A DNA stretch of 56,684 nucleotides from CAG-390 sp045644325 (GTDB taxonomy: Bacteria; Bacillota; Clostridia; Oscillospirales; CAG-272): NCBI GenBank assembly GCA_045644325.1, contig JAZRGT010000074.1, positions 1 to 56,684 on the forward strand. The letters run 5' to 3'. Positions 41,805 to 49,635 of this stretch are shown in pieces. The stretch's first letter is position 1, and the number at the start of each line of letters is the position of its first letter. Under the pieces are notes generated by a model that was not told where the DNA came from, made no database searches, and saw nothing but the letters and a program-made list of their open reading frames with translations. Made by a program: the position numbers and the translations under genes.

Positions 41805-42278
41805 TTAATAGATCAATTCAAATTCTTGCTTTTGTCGTTCAAAGATTTTGGTTAACACCTCGTTGATTTCGTGAAGAATTTCAATTGTGTTTACTAATTC
41901 CTCAAAATAGAACTCGGGATCAGTTTCTAAGTGCCTTGGCTTTAAATCGTCACAAAACAAATTGTGCACAACATAATTTCTCTTTTCGCGAGCCTTTTCC
42001 AAAAGTTCTATTCCATCTTCGTTAAAAAAATTTACTTTTTTTGCTTGCTTTAGAACGCCGCCTAACGGAATGCCAGATAATTTATGATACATTTCATTTG
42101 ACTTTTGTACAAGTTCGTTGTAATCGACGATACACATAGAGTTATCTGTGTCGAACTCTTTAAGTAATTCATCTGCAGACAAAATATTTGCAAGATTATA
42201 CTCTACCATTTGAGACAGGTGAACTATAAATCCAACCTTCCCCCACAACTCCTGCAAATTTTGGTTTATTTCGTTCAT
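41805..42278 (-). CDS. HEPN-like hypothetical protein
   Basis: A 157-residue all-helical protein with no signal peptide. It contains EKAREKRNYVVHNLFCD, where RNYVVH fits the R-x4-6-H motif of HEPN domains; HEPN proteins are often RNases in defence and toxin modules, or helical scaffold domains. The surrounding helices (VEYNLANIL, LVNTIEILHEINEVL) fit that fold. It starts 6 bases after the zinc-ribbon gene stop codon, so the two form an operon. RNase activity cannot be decided from one motif. Confidence 0.65.
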   Translation of the reverse strand: MNEINQNLQELWGKVGFIVHLSQMVEYNLANILSADELLKEFDTDNSMCIVDYNELVQKSNEMYHKLSGIPLGGVLKQAKKVNFFNEDGIELLEKAREKRNYVVHNLFCDDLKPRHLETDPEFYFEELVNTIEILHEINEVLTKIFERQKQEFELIY

Positions 42279-42284
42279 TGTGAT

Positions 42285-42749
42285 TTAATTATTGTTCAAC
42301 TTACTCTGTAAGGAACGAATAGACTGTTCAGCAGTTCCTATTTCTTTTTGAATACCATAACGCTCTTTCTTCAATGTTTCGATTGTGTTTAACAAGGATT
42401 GCTGTTCTCTAATGGTAATGTCAAGACTTTTCGATTTTTCTTCTGTTTCTGCGATCTTAATATCAATAGCAAAAAGTTTTTCTTGTTCTGCGGTGAGTTT
42501 TGCTTTTATAGTTTCTAATTCAGTATTCAATTGAGCTATTCTGGAATCGTTTTCTTTCAATGCGTCTACCAGTTTTTCCGAAAACCATTCAATATGAGCA
42601 CAATCCATACAAATCAGGGTTTCAAGAGGAGCCCATACTGTCTTACCGTTGACATAGATTCGATCATCCAAATCAGCATCGCCAGAAACTCTAAAAGGCA
42701 TGGGAATTTTTCTAAGGTTGCTTCCTCCGCAATGAGAACATTTTTTCAT
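42285..42749 (-). CDS. zinc-ribbon coiled-coil hypothetical protein
   Basis: A 154-residue protein. The N-terminal zinc ribbon has CSHCGG (from residue 4) and CMDC near residue 46. A long predicted coiled coil (about 60-154) follows, rich in Glu, Lys and Leu (DSRIAQLNTELETIKAKL). No signal peptide. The second ATG (42749) is preferred because GGAGG lies 9 bases before it but only 3 before the first. It is operonic with the HEPN-like gene and could be its regulator, antitoxin or oligomerisation partner; this is inference. Confidence 0.7.
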   Translation of the reverse strand: MKKCSHCGGSNLRKIPMPFRVSGDADLDDRIYVNGKTVWAPLETLICMDCAHIEWFSEKLVDALKENDSRIAQLNTELETIKAKLTAEQEKLFAIDIKIAETEEKSKSLDITIREQQSLLNTIETLKKERYGIQKEIGTAEQSIRSLQSKLNNN

Positions 42750-43209
42750 ATGCATAAACCTCCAAGTAACAAAAACTTACAAAAGTATTATAGCACAAAT
42801 AAAGGGATAAATCAAGTATTTATAACCAAAATGAAATGAATTGGGGGGCAATTCTAAAAATTTATTCTACCATATTTGCGCGCGTTTGCAAATAGAAAGC
42901 GAGTACAATTTTGTTCTTGTTTGAAAAAGTTTACAAGCATTTTAGTTCAACTCTCTCACGACGCAATGTTTTCGCTGTTCTTTATTTAAGCAAAGAACGA
43001 TAAAAAGTACATCAGCATTTTTGGTGTTTTCGGACATAAAAATAGAGTCGAAGCAGCATTTTCAACTGTGCCAACTACGATTTTTATATAAACTTCCTTG
43101 ATTTAGTGCCATTTTACCTCACAAACGCCCCAAAAGACGAAAAACGAACTTTTATCTGGTAGACAAAAGTTCGTTTTTATGGCAAGCATGAACAGAATAG
43201 ATATTTTGA

Positions 43210-43297
43210 CTCGTAATATGAAAAGCGGTTTAATATCGAGTCGAAAGGCTTCGCCTTTCTTCTTCCCACTCGAAAACATAGTCGTTTTGGTGCGCAC
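43210..43297. repeat. TCGAAAACATAGTCG repeat, copy 2
   Basis: Direct copy of 41468-41555, sharing CTCGTAATAT, AAAAGCGGT, GTCGAAAGG, CGCCTTTCTTCTTCCC and TCGAAAACATAGTCGTTT in order. Confidence 0.8.
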
Positions 43298-43419
43298 GCA
43301 AAGCGTGCTTCCAATACTCCTTGTTTTCTCCCTCGGGGCACTCCCTTCCTCCGCCCCCGGCGGCGGTCGCGCCCCGAGCCCGCGCCGGCTTCGCCGTCGC
43401 GAGCGATCTCTCCATCTCC

Positions 43420-43463
43420 GCCAACGAAAAAGGCACACCTTTCGGTGTGCCTTTTTCGTTGGC
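43420..43463. repeat. 44-base perfect hairpin
   Basis: GCCAACGAAAAAGGCACACC pairs perfectly with its reverse complement around TTTC. T and A runs on both sides allow terminator function in either direction. Confidence 0.8.
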
Positions 43464-43665
43464 AAGTTTGAGCGGAATAGATATCAAAAGTTTGACTTTA
43501 ATAATACCATACATTATAAGTAATAACATAATGAAATCGTGCGAAGCGCGATAAAATCCGAGTATAGCTCGGATGAAATCTTCGGCTAAAGCCTCAGATG
43601 AAATTAAATCCGCCGCGTCCCTCTCCCCGCGAAGCGATTTCTTCCGCCATAGGCGTATTTAGTTG

Positions 43666-43701
43666 AAAAAGAGGCTATCTAATGAGACAGCCTCTTTTTT
43701 T
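43666..43701 (+). terminator. Rho-independent-type hairpin
   Basis: AAAAAGAGGCT pairs with AGCCTCTTTTTTT around ATCTAATGAGAC. No gene precedes it on the plus strand within 1 kb; it may belong to a repeat element. Confidence 0.75.
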
Positions 43702-43819
43702 GGCAAAAGGTTAAAAAAAGATATTTTTGCTTTTTGATAATACGATCTGTTATATACACCTCAATGTATTTTAACTTTTATTTTTAATATTTATTTGCTT
43801 ATATAGAATTATGCAATTA

Positions 43820-44386
43820 TTATTTGATAGACTCTTTAAAATCTATCGAATATTGGTAAGCCATTCCTGCTTTAAATGAATAAATTAAACTTTCAATGCT
43901 TTGAGGGGAATAGTTTCTAAATATAAAAGAATACAGAAGGTTTTTTTGAAATTCCTTAAAATCATTTTTCTTTGAATCCACTATATATACATTGGTATCA
44001 AACAAAAAACTAAAAATATATGTTGCAACCATTTCTTCATTAACAAATGACAAATCTTCATTTGTATTTTCAGATTTAATCTGAATGACTTTTCTTCTAA
44101 GAAGCCAATAAGCCGTATAGGAATAAATTTTTGCCATGTTAGTTAATTCTATGTCTTGAAAATCCTTTAGCCTATAAATATCTGTAAAATAGTCAATTAC
44201 GGCATTGTTTAACAAATCAGGACAGATTAAAACTTTTTCTTGTAATTCGTTTGATTCGATATATGTGCTTATAAAATCATATATAGTCTTATATCGATTC
44301 TCTATTACTGACTTGGAAAATTTTTCTATAAGAAACTTATAATCGCCATGATTTAAATCTTCAGCTGTTATCTTGTCAATATTCAT
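43820..44386 (-). CDS. hypothetical protein, third gene of RelA/SpoT cluster
   Basis: A 188-residue A+T-rich protein, mostly helical, no signal peptide or recognised domain. Features: MNIDKITAEDLNHGDYKFLI, YTAYWLLRRKVIQIK and YIVDSKKNDFKEF. ATG 44386 overlaps the end of the preceding small gene by 11 bases, so the two are translationally coupled. With the RelA/SpoT-like gene upstream it forms a three-gene minus-strand unit. It could be an antitoxin or accessory protein, but no homologue is recognised. Confidence 0.6.
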   Translation of the reverse strand: MNIDKITAEDLNHGDYKFLIEKFSKSVIENRYKTIYDFISTYIESNELQEKVLICPDLLNNAVIDYFTDIYRLKDFQDIELTNMAKIYSYTAYWLLRRKVIQIKSENTNEDLSFVNEEMVATYIFSFLFDTNVYIVDSKKNDFKEFQKNLLYSFIFRNYSPQSIESLIYSFKAGMAYQYSIDFKESIK

Positions 44387-44597
44387 AGCGTCTATAACCT
44401 CTCATATTCGCTACGTCTAAAACGCAACGCAAAGAACCTAAATATCTCTTATATTGATATAGCGATAATTCTTCTCTAGCACCGGAATATTTTTCTCCAT
44501 GATTTGGTAGACATTTTCTTTTAATAGTTCCATTTTCTATATTTCGAACAAAAGAAGCGGCATATAAATTTGATTTATTATTTTTATTGTTTTTCAT
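44376..44597 (-). CDS. hypothetical small basic protein, second gene of RelA/SpoT cluster
   Basis: A 73-residue basic protein beginning with an Asn/Lys-rich stretch (MKNNKNNKSN). It contains IKRKCLPNHGEKYSGAREEL and ends GYRRYEY. No family is recognised. GGGAGG precedes ATG 44597. It lies 32 bases after the RelA/SpoT-like gene and overlaps the next gene by 11 bases. Its size and position between a possible toxin and a third gene suggest an antitoxin or adaptor; unproven. Confidence 0.55.
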   Translation of the reverse strand: MKNNKNNKSNLYAASFVRNIENGTIKRKCLPNHGEKYSGAREELSLYQYKRYLGSLRCVLDVANMRGYRRYEY

Positions 44598-44629
44598 ATA
44601 ATTTCCTCCCTAATATTATAATATCGGAA

Positions 44630-45565
44630 TCAAACCTGTTTTGATATATTGTTCTCACAAAAATCTTCGAATTCGTTTTTTGCTTCTTCAAGATGCTTTT
44701 TTATCATAGCAAGTTTTCGCTTTTCTTGTTCGTTTATAATAAATTGCCCTGAAGTATCAATTTCAAAATGCATATCATAGATTTCACGCATTAGTTCGCC
44801 GATATCACTTGCCGCATTTGTTATTTTACATAAAATTGGTGATACAATAGAAAGAGCGTTATTATTAGGATTCGCTTCTTTTTTATATACATATGTATGG
44901 TCATAATCGCTCCATGCCTCATCATATATTGTTCTCACTTGAAGTTCAATATATACATTTTTAAAACTTATAATATAATGATTGCTTCTATACCCTTTTT
45001 CATGTAACCTATGTTTTATAATTCCTTCATATTGTGTCGTGTCATCCTCTGGAGCATGATATGCGACTGGAAATTCTGCCATAAATTGCTTGCCTTCTTC
45101 ATGAGGTAAAAGAGTATCCTCTTTGCAGTTGTCTTCGGGGAACAGTTTTAGCAATTGCTCATGTATATCTTTCCATTGTCCTTGATAATGAAGTATTAAT
45201 CGTATTCCTATTAAATCTGTTATCACATCTGCATAATCTTCTTCATTAATTGAAACATATGGTGATTTTGAATTGAATTTTTCTGCTCTTTTAGTTATAA
45301 TTTTAACCAGTAAACTATCGACTGCCTTTGTTCTGTTTCCTATAGAGTGTATATTAGATATAGAATCTAATATTTTTAAAAGATCTGTTTTTACATCAGA
45401 AAAAAAGCTTTCTCTTTGTGAATAATCCTCATAAACCCCTTTGCAAACTGTTTCTGTATAGTTTGATCCGCGACCTGAAGCATCATCTGCAAGATTTAAC
45501 TGTTTTATCATATTTTCTAAGCGATGTTCTGCTATTAAGTTATACCAATAAATTTCCCATTCCAT
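44630..45565 (-). CDS. RelA/SpoT-domain (small alarmone synthetase-like) protein
   Basis: A 311-residue protein with one RelA/SpoT nucleotidyltransferase domain (about 95-235) and no hydrolase domain. Family motifs: SLLVKIITKRAEKF, YADVITDLIGIRLIL with the Asp-Gly region, HEKGYRSNHYIISF, and the metal/catalytic Glu in YIELQVRTIYDEAWSDYDH. A helical C-terminal extension (about 245-311) follows. Such proteins make (p)ppGpp or, in ToxSAS modules, modify adenine nucleotides or tRNA. ATG 45565 is chosen over TTG 45574 because the GGGAGAG site is too close to the TTG. Its place in A+T-rich accessory DNA with two small partners favours a toxin or defence role. Confidence 0.8.
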   Translation of the reverse strand: MEWEIYWYNLIAEHRLENMIKQLNLADDASGRGSNYTETVCKGVYEDYSQRESFFSDVKTDLLKILDSISNIHSIGNRTKAVDSLLVKIITKRAEKFNSKSPYVSINEEDYADVITDLIGIRLILHYQGQWKDIHEQLLKLFPEDNCKEDTLLPHEEGKQFMAEFPVAYHAPEDDTTQYEGIIKHRLHEKGYRSNHYIISFKNVYIELQVRTIYDEAWSDYDHTYVYKKEANPNNNALSIVSPILCKITNAASDIGELMREIYDMHFEIDTSGQFIINEQEKRKLAMIKKHLEEAKNEFEDFCENNISKQV

Positions 45566-45610
45566 ATAAGACAACTCTCCCTATTGTAGCAAGGAATTGA
45601 TTAATAACAT

Positions 45611-45638
45611 ATTATAACACATTTTTTTAAAATGTCAA
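45611..45638 (-). promoter_or_regulatory. promoter of RelA/SpoT cluster
   Basis: Minus strand TTGACA (45633-45638), 16-base spacer, TATAAT (45611-45616). Confidence 0.75.
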
Positions 45639-45807
45639 GAGTTTTTGAATATATTTTTTGCTTTTTTGAAAAAAGTGAATCCACAAAGTATATTTCACAG
45701 TGGAATTTGAAATGGAATTTAGTGGGGGAAAGATTTTGTGGTAGAATTTTGTCTTGGAAAAGTTTGCTCATTTTTAGATTTTGAGCCTGAAGGCTATTGA
45801 CTTTCGA

Positions 45808-45965
45808 TGGCCACCGCCATAGGCGGCGCGAAGCGTCCTTGATAAATTTCTTGTAATGTGCTACAATAAAGATATCGAATGCGAAGTATAAATACTCTTT
45901 TTGAGTTTCTTGCTTTCGGAATATACATAGCGCACATTACATGGGATTTTTTAAGGATGGCGGAT
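45808..45965. repeat. inverted-repeat element near IS remnant
   Basis: GTAATGTGC (45853-45861) is matched by GCACATTAC (45932-45940). Flanking TCCTT / AAGGA and CCGCCAT / ATGGCGG blocks extend the pairing at both ends. It lies in the 0.7 kb gene-free stretch between the RelA/SpoT promoter and the IS3 remnant; the rest of that stretch shows nothing else. Confidence 0.6.
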
Positions 45966-46262
45966 AAAAGAGGCTCCGACTATCCAAAAGTAAATTCAAT
46001 CGAGTGTGAAATTTAGCCTGGGAAATTGCATTTCAGGCTTTATTATCGTACGCAAATCAAACGATTTTCTCTCGAAAGCAACTCATAATTGGTGGCTTTT
46101 TTACTTTTCTCGAACTAAATTTCACTGATTTCCCAAGGTAAAATTCGCCTTTTGAGATTGGTACAATTTTCTTTGGAAATTCATGTTTTTAAAATAATAG
46201 CACGCAACTCATAAAAACAACGGTCAAGCAAGCCTATCACAATCGACAGCCGTCACCTCTTC

Positions 46263-46598
46263 GACTTTTCATACAGATCCAGGCGCAAACTATTGTTCCA
46301 GGACCTTAAATGATTACATAAAACGTTAGGTATTACTCGCTCTTTTTCTCGCCCATACGTTCCGTACAACAATTCCGTTATCGAATCTTTCTTTGCCTCC
46401 TTAAAAAGACAATAATTGTATAGAAAGAAATATCGCACAGAAAGCGAGTTGTTCCAAACCCTTAATGATTATATGGTTTTCTATAACACACGCCGCCCTC
46501 ACGTCAAGATTCAATACAAGACTCTAGAAAAAAAGAACGTGAATATTCAGAAGCTTTCGGAAGTTCTTGTAATAAGTAATCGAACTATGTGGGTTTAA
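46263..46598 (+). pseudogene. IS3-family transposase remnant (integrase-core C-terminus)
   Basis: One plus-strand frame reads LGITRSFSRPYVPYNNS, then VIESFFASLKRQ, stop, then LYRKKYRTESELF and NDYMVFYNTRRPHVKIQYKT. This is the C-terminal part of an IS3-family OrfB DDE transposase (the final catalytic Glu is in VIESFF). In-frame stops at 46311-46313 (TGA) and 46413-46415 (TAA) break it, and the N-terminal half with the two catalytic Asp residues is missing. It is a dead fragment marking past transposition in this accessory region. Confidence 0.85.
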
Positions 46599-47102
46599 AA
46601 ACAACATTTTGATATTAATTGTATGCCTATTTTGAGTTTTTCTGTTTAGTATTATAAAAGAAAAATTAAAATAGCTACTTCAAAAGCCACTTAAATAAAG
46701 GGAAAATAAGAAGACACCATTGTCAACCGACCTTTGAGGGTTCAGATATCAATGGTGTCTTCGCCAATAATCATTAATTCATTGCCGTGAGACGTTTGCT
46801 TGTTTATTCTGTGATGTTCAGCTTAGCGTGGGATATTATGATTCTCCTTTGATGCTTTTATTGATCGGTTCCTCTTTATTATCATAGAATTATAGACAAA
46901 AGGAGGATTCTTCTGTTTTTAGATACAGATTGGACGAACCATCAAAACTGCAGTTGATTTCCCAGATGCAAAAATTAATAGGTGATGGATTTCAAACTGC
47001 AGACATTAAAATCACCACATATTTAGGCACATAGCAAAACAATGTTGAACGCCGTGATTAAACACTATCAGAATAAAAGTCTAGTAATATCCCAATCTTT
47101 AT
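46599..47102. other. gene-free stretch with 13-base inverted repeat
   Basis: GAAGACACCATTG (46710-46722) and its reverse complement (46750-46762) form a hairpin or IS-end-like pair. A short open stretch at about 46922-47035 reads YRLDEPSKLQLISQMQ, then a stop after YLGT; it may be a gene remnant but is unidentified. Nothing else is seen. Confidence 0.55.
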
Positions 47103-48767
47103 TTAAACCATTAATTCTATTTCTAGTTGTTTTAATAGTGTATCGTCTAAACATTTCATCTTGTTTGTAGAAGTAAAAATCTTGTAAGCAATATTTTTAT
47201 CAATCCAAATCACTTTATAGTGATTTGATATATTGATGTTTTTTAGATACTCATTAACTGTTTTGCATGTGAAATTAGCTTGAGCTTTCGTTTGAGATAT
47301 TACAAAAATGGTATCGCAAAGGGCTTTTGCATTAGGAGTGGTAAGAATGGAAAGGAAACTATAATCATTTAATGACCCGTCATTATAAATGGTAAATATT
47401 TGATTTTTCACATCAACACTAGAATTTACCGATTTGTAATTCAACCAAAAATACGTTTTGTTAGTATCTAAATTCCAACTCTTTACAGGATAGATCGAGT
47501 ACAGCAATAATTTTAAATTCTTTATAACTTCTTCGAAAGGAAAAGTATTCCATTCGGATTGAAGAAAGTCTTTTATACTATTTTTGTTCCCTAATTCGTT
47601 AAGTTTTAATGCATTTTCTGCAAGATTGAGAATTAGATTATCAAATTCTTGATTAATTATATTTTGATTTTTTAGGAAACCATTTATTCGATCTATTGTA
47701 TTACATAGAGATAGAATATTAATGTGTGAGAAAGCCAAATCTTCTAATATTTCACTAGTTTGAGAAAAATGAACTGTCAAATCCCATTTTTTTACATCAA
47801 TTAATTCGTTTAAAAGTTCTTTCAGTAAATAAAATGCAGATAAGTCATAACATCCTAAAAAGTAGTTGTATTTTTCTAAAATTAATGCAGAGGCGTGATG
47901 TAATATTTCAATTTTTACATATTGAGATGAGTCTACATCATTTTCCAATGCTTCCTTAATCTTATTAATGTTACTTTTTAAACAATCAATGTCATACTTA
48001 ATTATATCACTTCTAGTTTTATCCGATATGAACCACGGATGAGGTGGCTGTAATGCTATTTCCTTTATTATTTCTTTTAATATTTTATAATTAATTTTGT
48101 ACAAGTCACAACTGTTAATAAAAGATAATATTTCATGTGCAATATGTGCTTGATATTTCGAGGGGATCTCGCTGTACTTAATGCGATCTTTTGTAATGTC
48201 TCTGACAATATCAACAGCTAATTTCGTGTTAATATATTCATAACTAATTTCATCAGTTTGATCGGAATTTGAATAATATATACGTATTCTCTTGTTATTG
48301 TGCCCATATCTTCGTATATACTGATTGTTCCAACTCTCTATATCTTCATACGAAAAATGTTGTACATCTATTTCCTGTATTGATTGTGATACCATTTTTC
48401 GTATGTCTTTAGTAGATAATTCAACAGAACTGCCGCCGTTTTCATATATAAATTCTTTGATATGGTTAATTGTCAATTGAGCAATTGAATATGCAGCAGT
48501 CAAAGGAATACCTAATTGTAAAAGTGATGTGATAATTTTATATGTTTGATACGTTTCATGATCGTTAGTTTTATTTATTAACACCTTGTTTGAAAGTTTT
48601 TCATTAATCCGTTCATCTTCACTTTCAAAGTTAAGTGAAATGGCGTTTAGGATATCCAATAATTCAACTTCTTCATCTTTTCCATTCACATTAATTATGC
48701 ACATTATTTGATTGTTTGAATTATTGTTATTGGTATTTCCAGAACCTTTGTTTTTCTGCTCGATCAT
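47103..48767 (-). CDS. unknown 554-residue protein with Asn-rich N-terminus
   Basis: A large, A+T-rich, mostly helical cytoplasmic protein of no recognised family. The N-terminus is low-complexity Asn/Ser (residues 9-19). Residues about 20-150 weakly resemble an ATP-cone: LLQLGIPLTAAYSIAQL, ELSTKDIRKMV and WNNQYIRRYG. The middle (200-430) is helical with many Leu, Ile and Asn. The C-terminus has FLSILTTPNAKALCDTIFVI and KVIWIDKNIAYKIF, strand-helix patterns like a Rossmann or nuclease-type core, without a motif I can name. It is preceded by a small membrane protein gene 31 bases upstream. Defence or mobile-element cargo is plausible. Confidence 0.7.
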   Translation of the reverse strand: MIEQKNKGSGNTNNNNSNNQIMCIINVNGKDEEVELLDILNAISLNFESEDERINEKLSNKVLINKTNDHETYQTYKIITSLLQLGIPLTAAYSIAQLTINHIKEFIYENGGSSVELSTKDIRKMVSQSIQEIDVQHFSYEDIESWNNQYIRRYGHNNKRIRIYYSNSDQTDEISYEYINTKLAVDIVRDITKDRIKYSEIPSKYQAHIAHEILSFINSCDLYKINYKILKEIIKEIALQPPHPWFISDKTRSDIIKYDIDCLKSNINKIKEALENDVDSSQYVKIEILHHASALILEKYNYFLGCYDLSAFYLLKELLNELIDVKKWDLTVHFSQTSEILEDLAFSHINILSLCNTIDRINGFLKNQNIINQEFDNLILNLAENALKLNELGNKNSIKDFLQSEWNTFPFEEVIKNLKLLLYSIYPVKSWNLDTNKTYFWLNYKSVNSSVDVKNQIFTIYNDGSLNDYSFLSILTTPNAKALCDTIFVISQTKAQANFTCKTVNEYLKNINISNHYKVIWIDKNIAYKIFTSTNKMKCLDDTLLKQLEIELMV

Positions 48768-48798
48768 TTAACTGTCCTCCGGCATATAATTTTCCTTA

Positions 48799-48978
48799 TT
48801 ATCTAATATTGTTTTGGTTATCTTTGCCGTGATTCGATTGTGTAATACTATTTGCGGAATTATTGCTACCTTTTTGATTTATTTGAATTTTAATACTTAT
48901 TAATATACCTGTTGAAATAAGTGTAGCAATAGAACTTAAAATAGAAAAGATTCCTACAACAATGTCAAAATATTCCAT
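48799..48978 (-). CDS. small single-span membrane protein with Asn-rich tail
   Basis: A 59-residue protein from ATG 48978 (GGGGGA upstream). It is one transmembrane segment (FSILSSIATLISTGILISI, about residues 11-29) followed by a polar tail rich in Asn, Ser, Gln and Gly (QKGSNNSANSITQSNHG). A frame extending to 49071 lacks a ribosome binding site. The Asn-rich tail mirrors the Asn-rich N-terminus of the following 554-residue protein, suggesting the two interact. No known family. Confidence 0.6.
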   Translation of the reverse strand: MEYFDIVVGIFSILSSIATLISTGILISIKIQINQKGSNNSANSITQSNHGKDNQNNIR

Positions 48979-49071
48979 AATCAATTTCCCCCATATTTTA
49001 TATATACTTGATGTTTCGCTAATATTCTTTCTGTTTTTCATTATAACACAAAATATCTCCAAAGTAAACAC

Positions 49072-49635
49072 TTAAATGAAAAAAACTGATTATTTTCGAT
49101 TTTCGATTTTTTATGTTTTATGTAGCTTAGAGTAGCATTGACATCAAATATAAGAGAGAAAAATTTTGCCGAGAGTTAAGAATAGAATATAGAAGACAAT
49201 AGTTGTTTCTTTAACCAAAAACAATATTTTTCATGTACTGAAAGACATCAATATCTCTTTTTGACATCTGTATGATATAGATATAAAAGAAAATGACTTG
49301 TTCAATGTTTCCATACTTCTTCTTAAAAAGTATAATAAACAATTAGGATATACACCAGAATCAAAAATCAGAGTGTTTAGTAACTAGACATAATAGGTAT
49401 TATATCGCAATGTTGTTCGTTCTTGATTAAATAACAGATACTAACATAATAATCATCTGCTAAGCATAGTGAACACAAATGTGAACATCACTAAGTTTGT
49501 AAGGTTCAGATCTATACTGAAAAATATGAGACTTGCAAACTGGAATTTAAGTACATAGTTCAAATTCGTAGATAAAAAAGGAGACTTAGACAAGGAAAAA
49601 TGAGTTGCCGTAAATAAATTAATAAACTTGTGTTC
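49072..49635. other. gene-free A+T-rich stretch
   Basis: No gene longer than 60 codons. A 41-codon open stretch near 49271-49390 reads YDIDIKENDLFNVSILLLKK and ends TPESKIRVFSN before a stop; it may be the end of a degraded gene. No tRNA or clear hairpin terminator was found. Confidence 0.5.

Larger units (their letters stand above)
42840..43819. other. gene-free repeat-rich stretch
   Basis: No convincing gene. It holds a hairpin CGAAAAACGAACTTTT/AAAAGTTCGTTTTT (about 43137-43177), the second copy of the TCGAAAACATAGTCG repeat (43210-43297), a G+C-rich patch (43320-43415), a 44-base perfect hairpin (43420-43463) and a terminator (43666-43701). Short frames in the G+C-rich patch are compositionally odd and begin inside repeats, so they are not called. 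Confidence 0.7.

Noticed and set aside
43321..43554. Short Pro/Ala/Arg-rich frames in the G+C-rich patch
   Set aside because: They begin and end inside repeats, exist on both strands, and show no protein-like conservation cues.
46253..46438. 61-codon minus-strand frame over the IS remnant
   Set aside because: The plus strand carries the recognisable IS3 transposase frame; the minus frame is its shadow.
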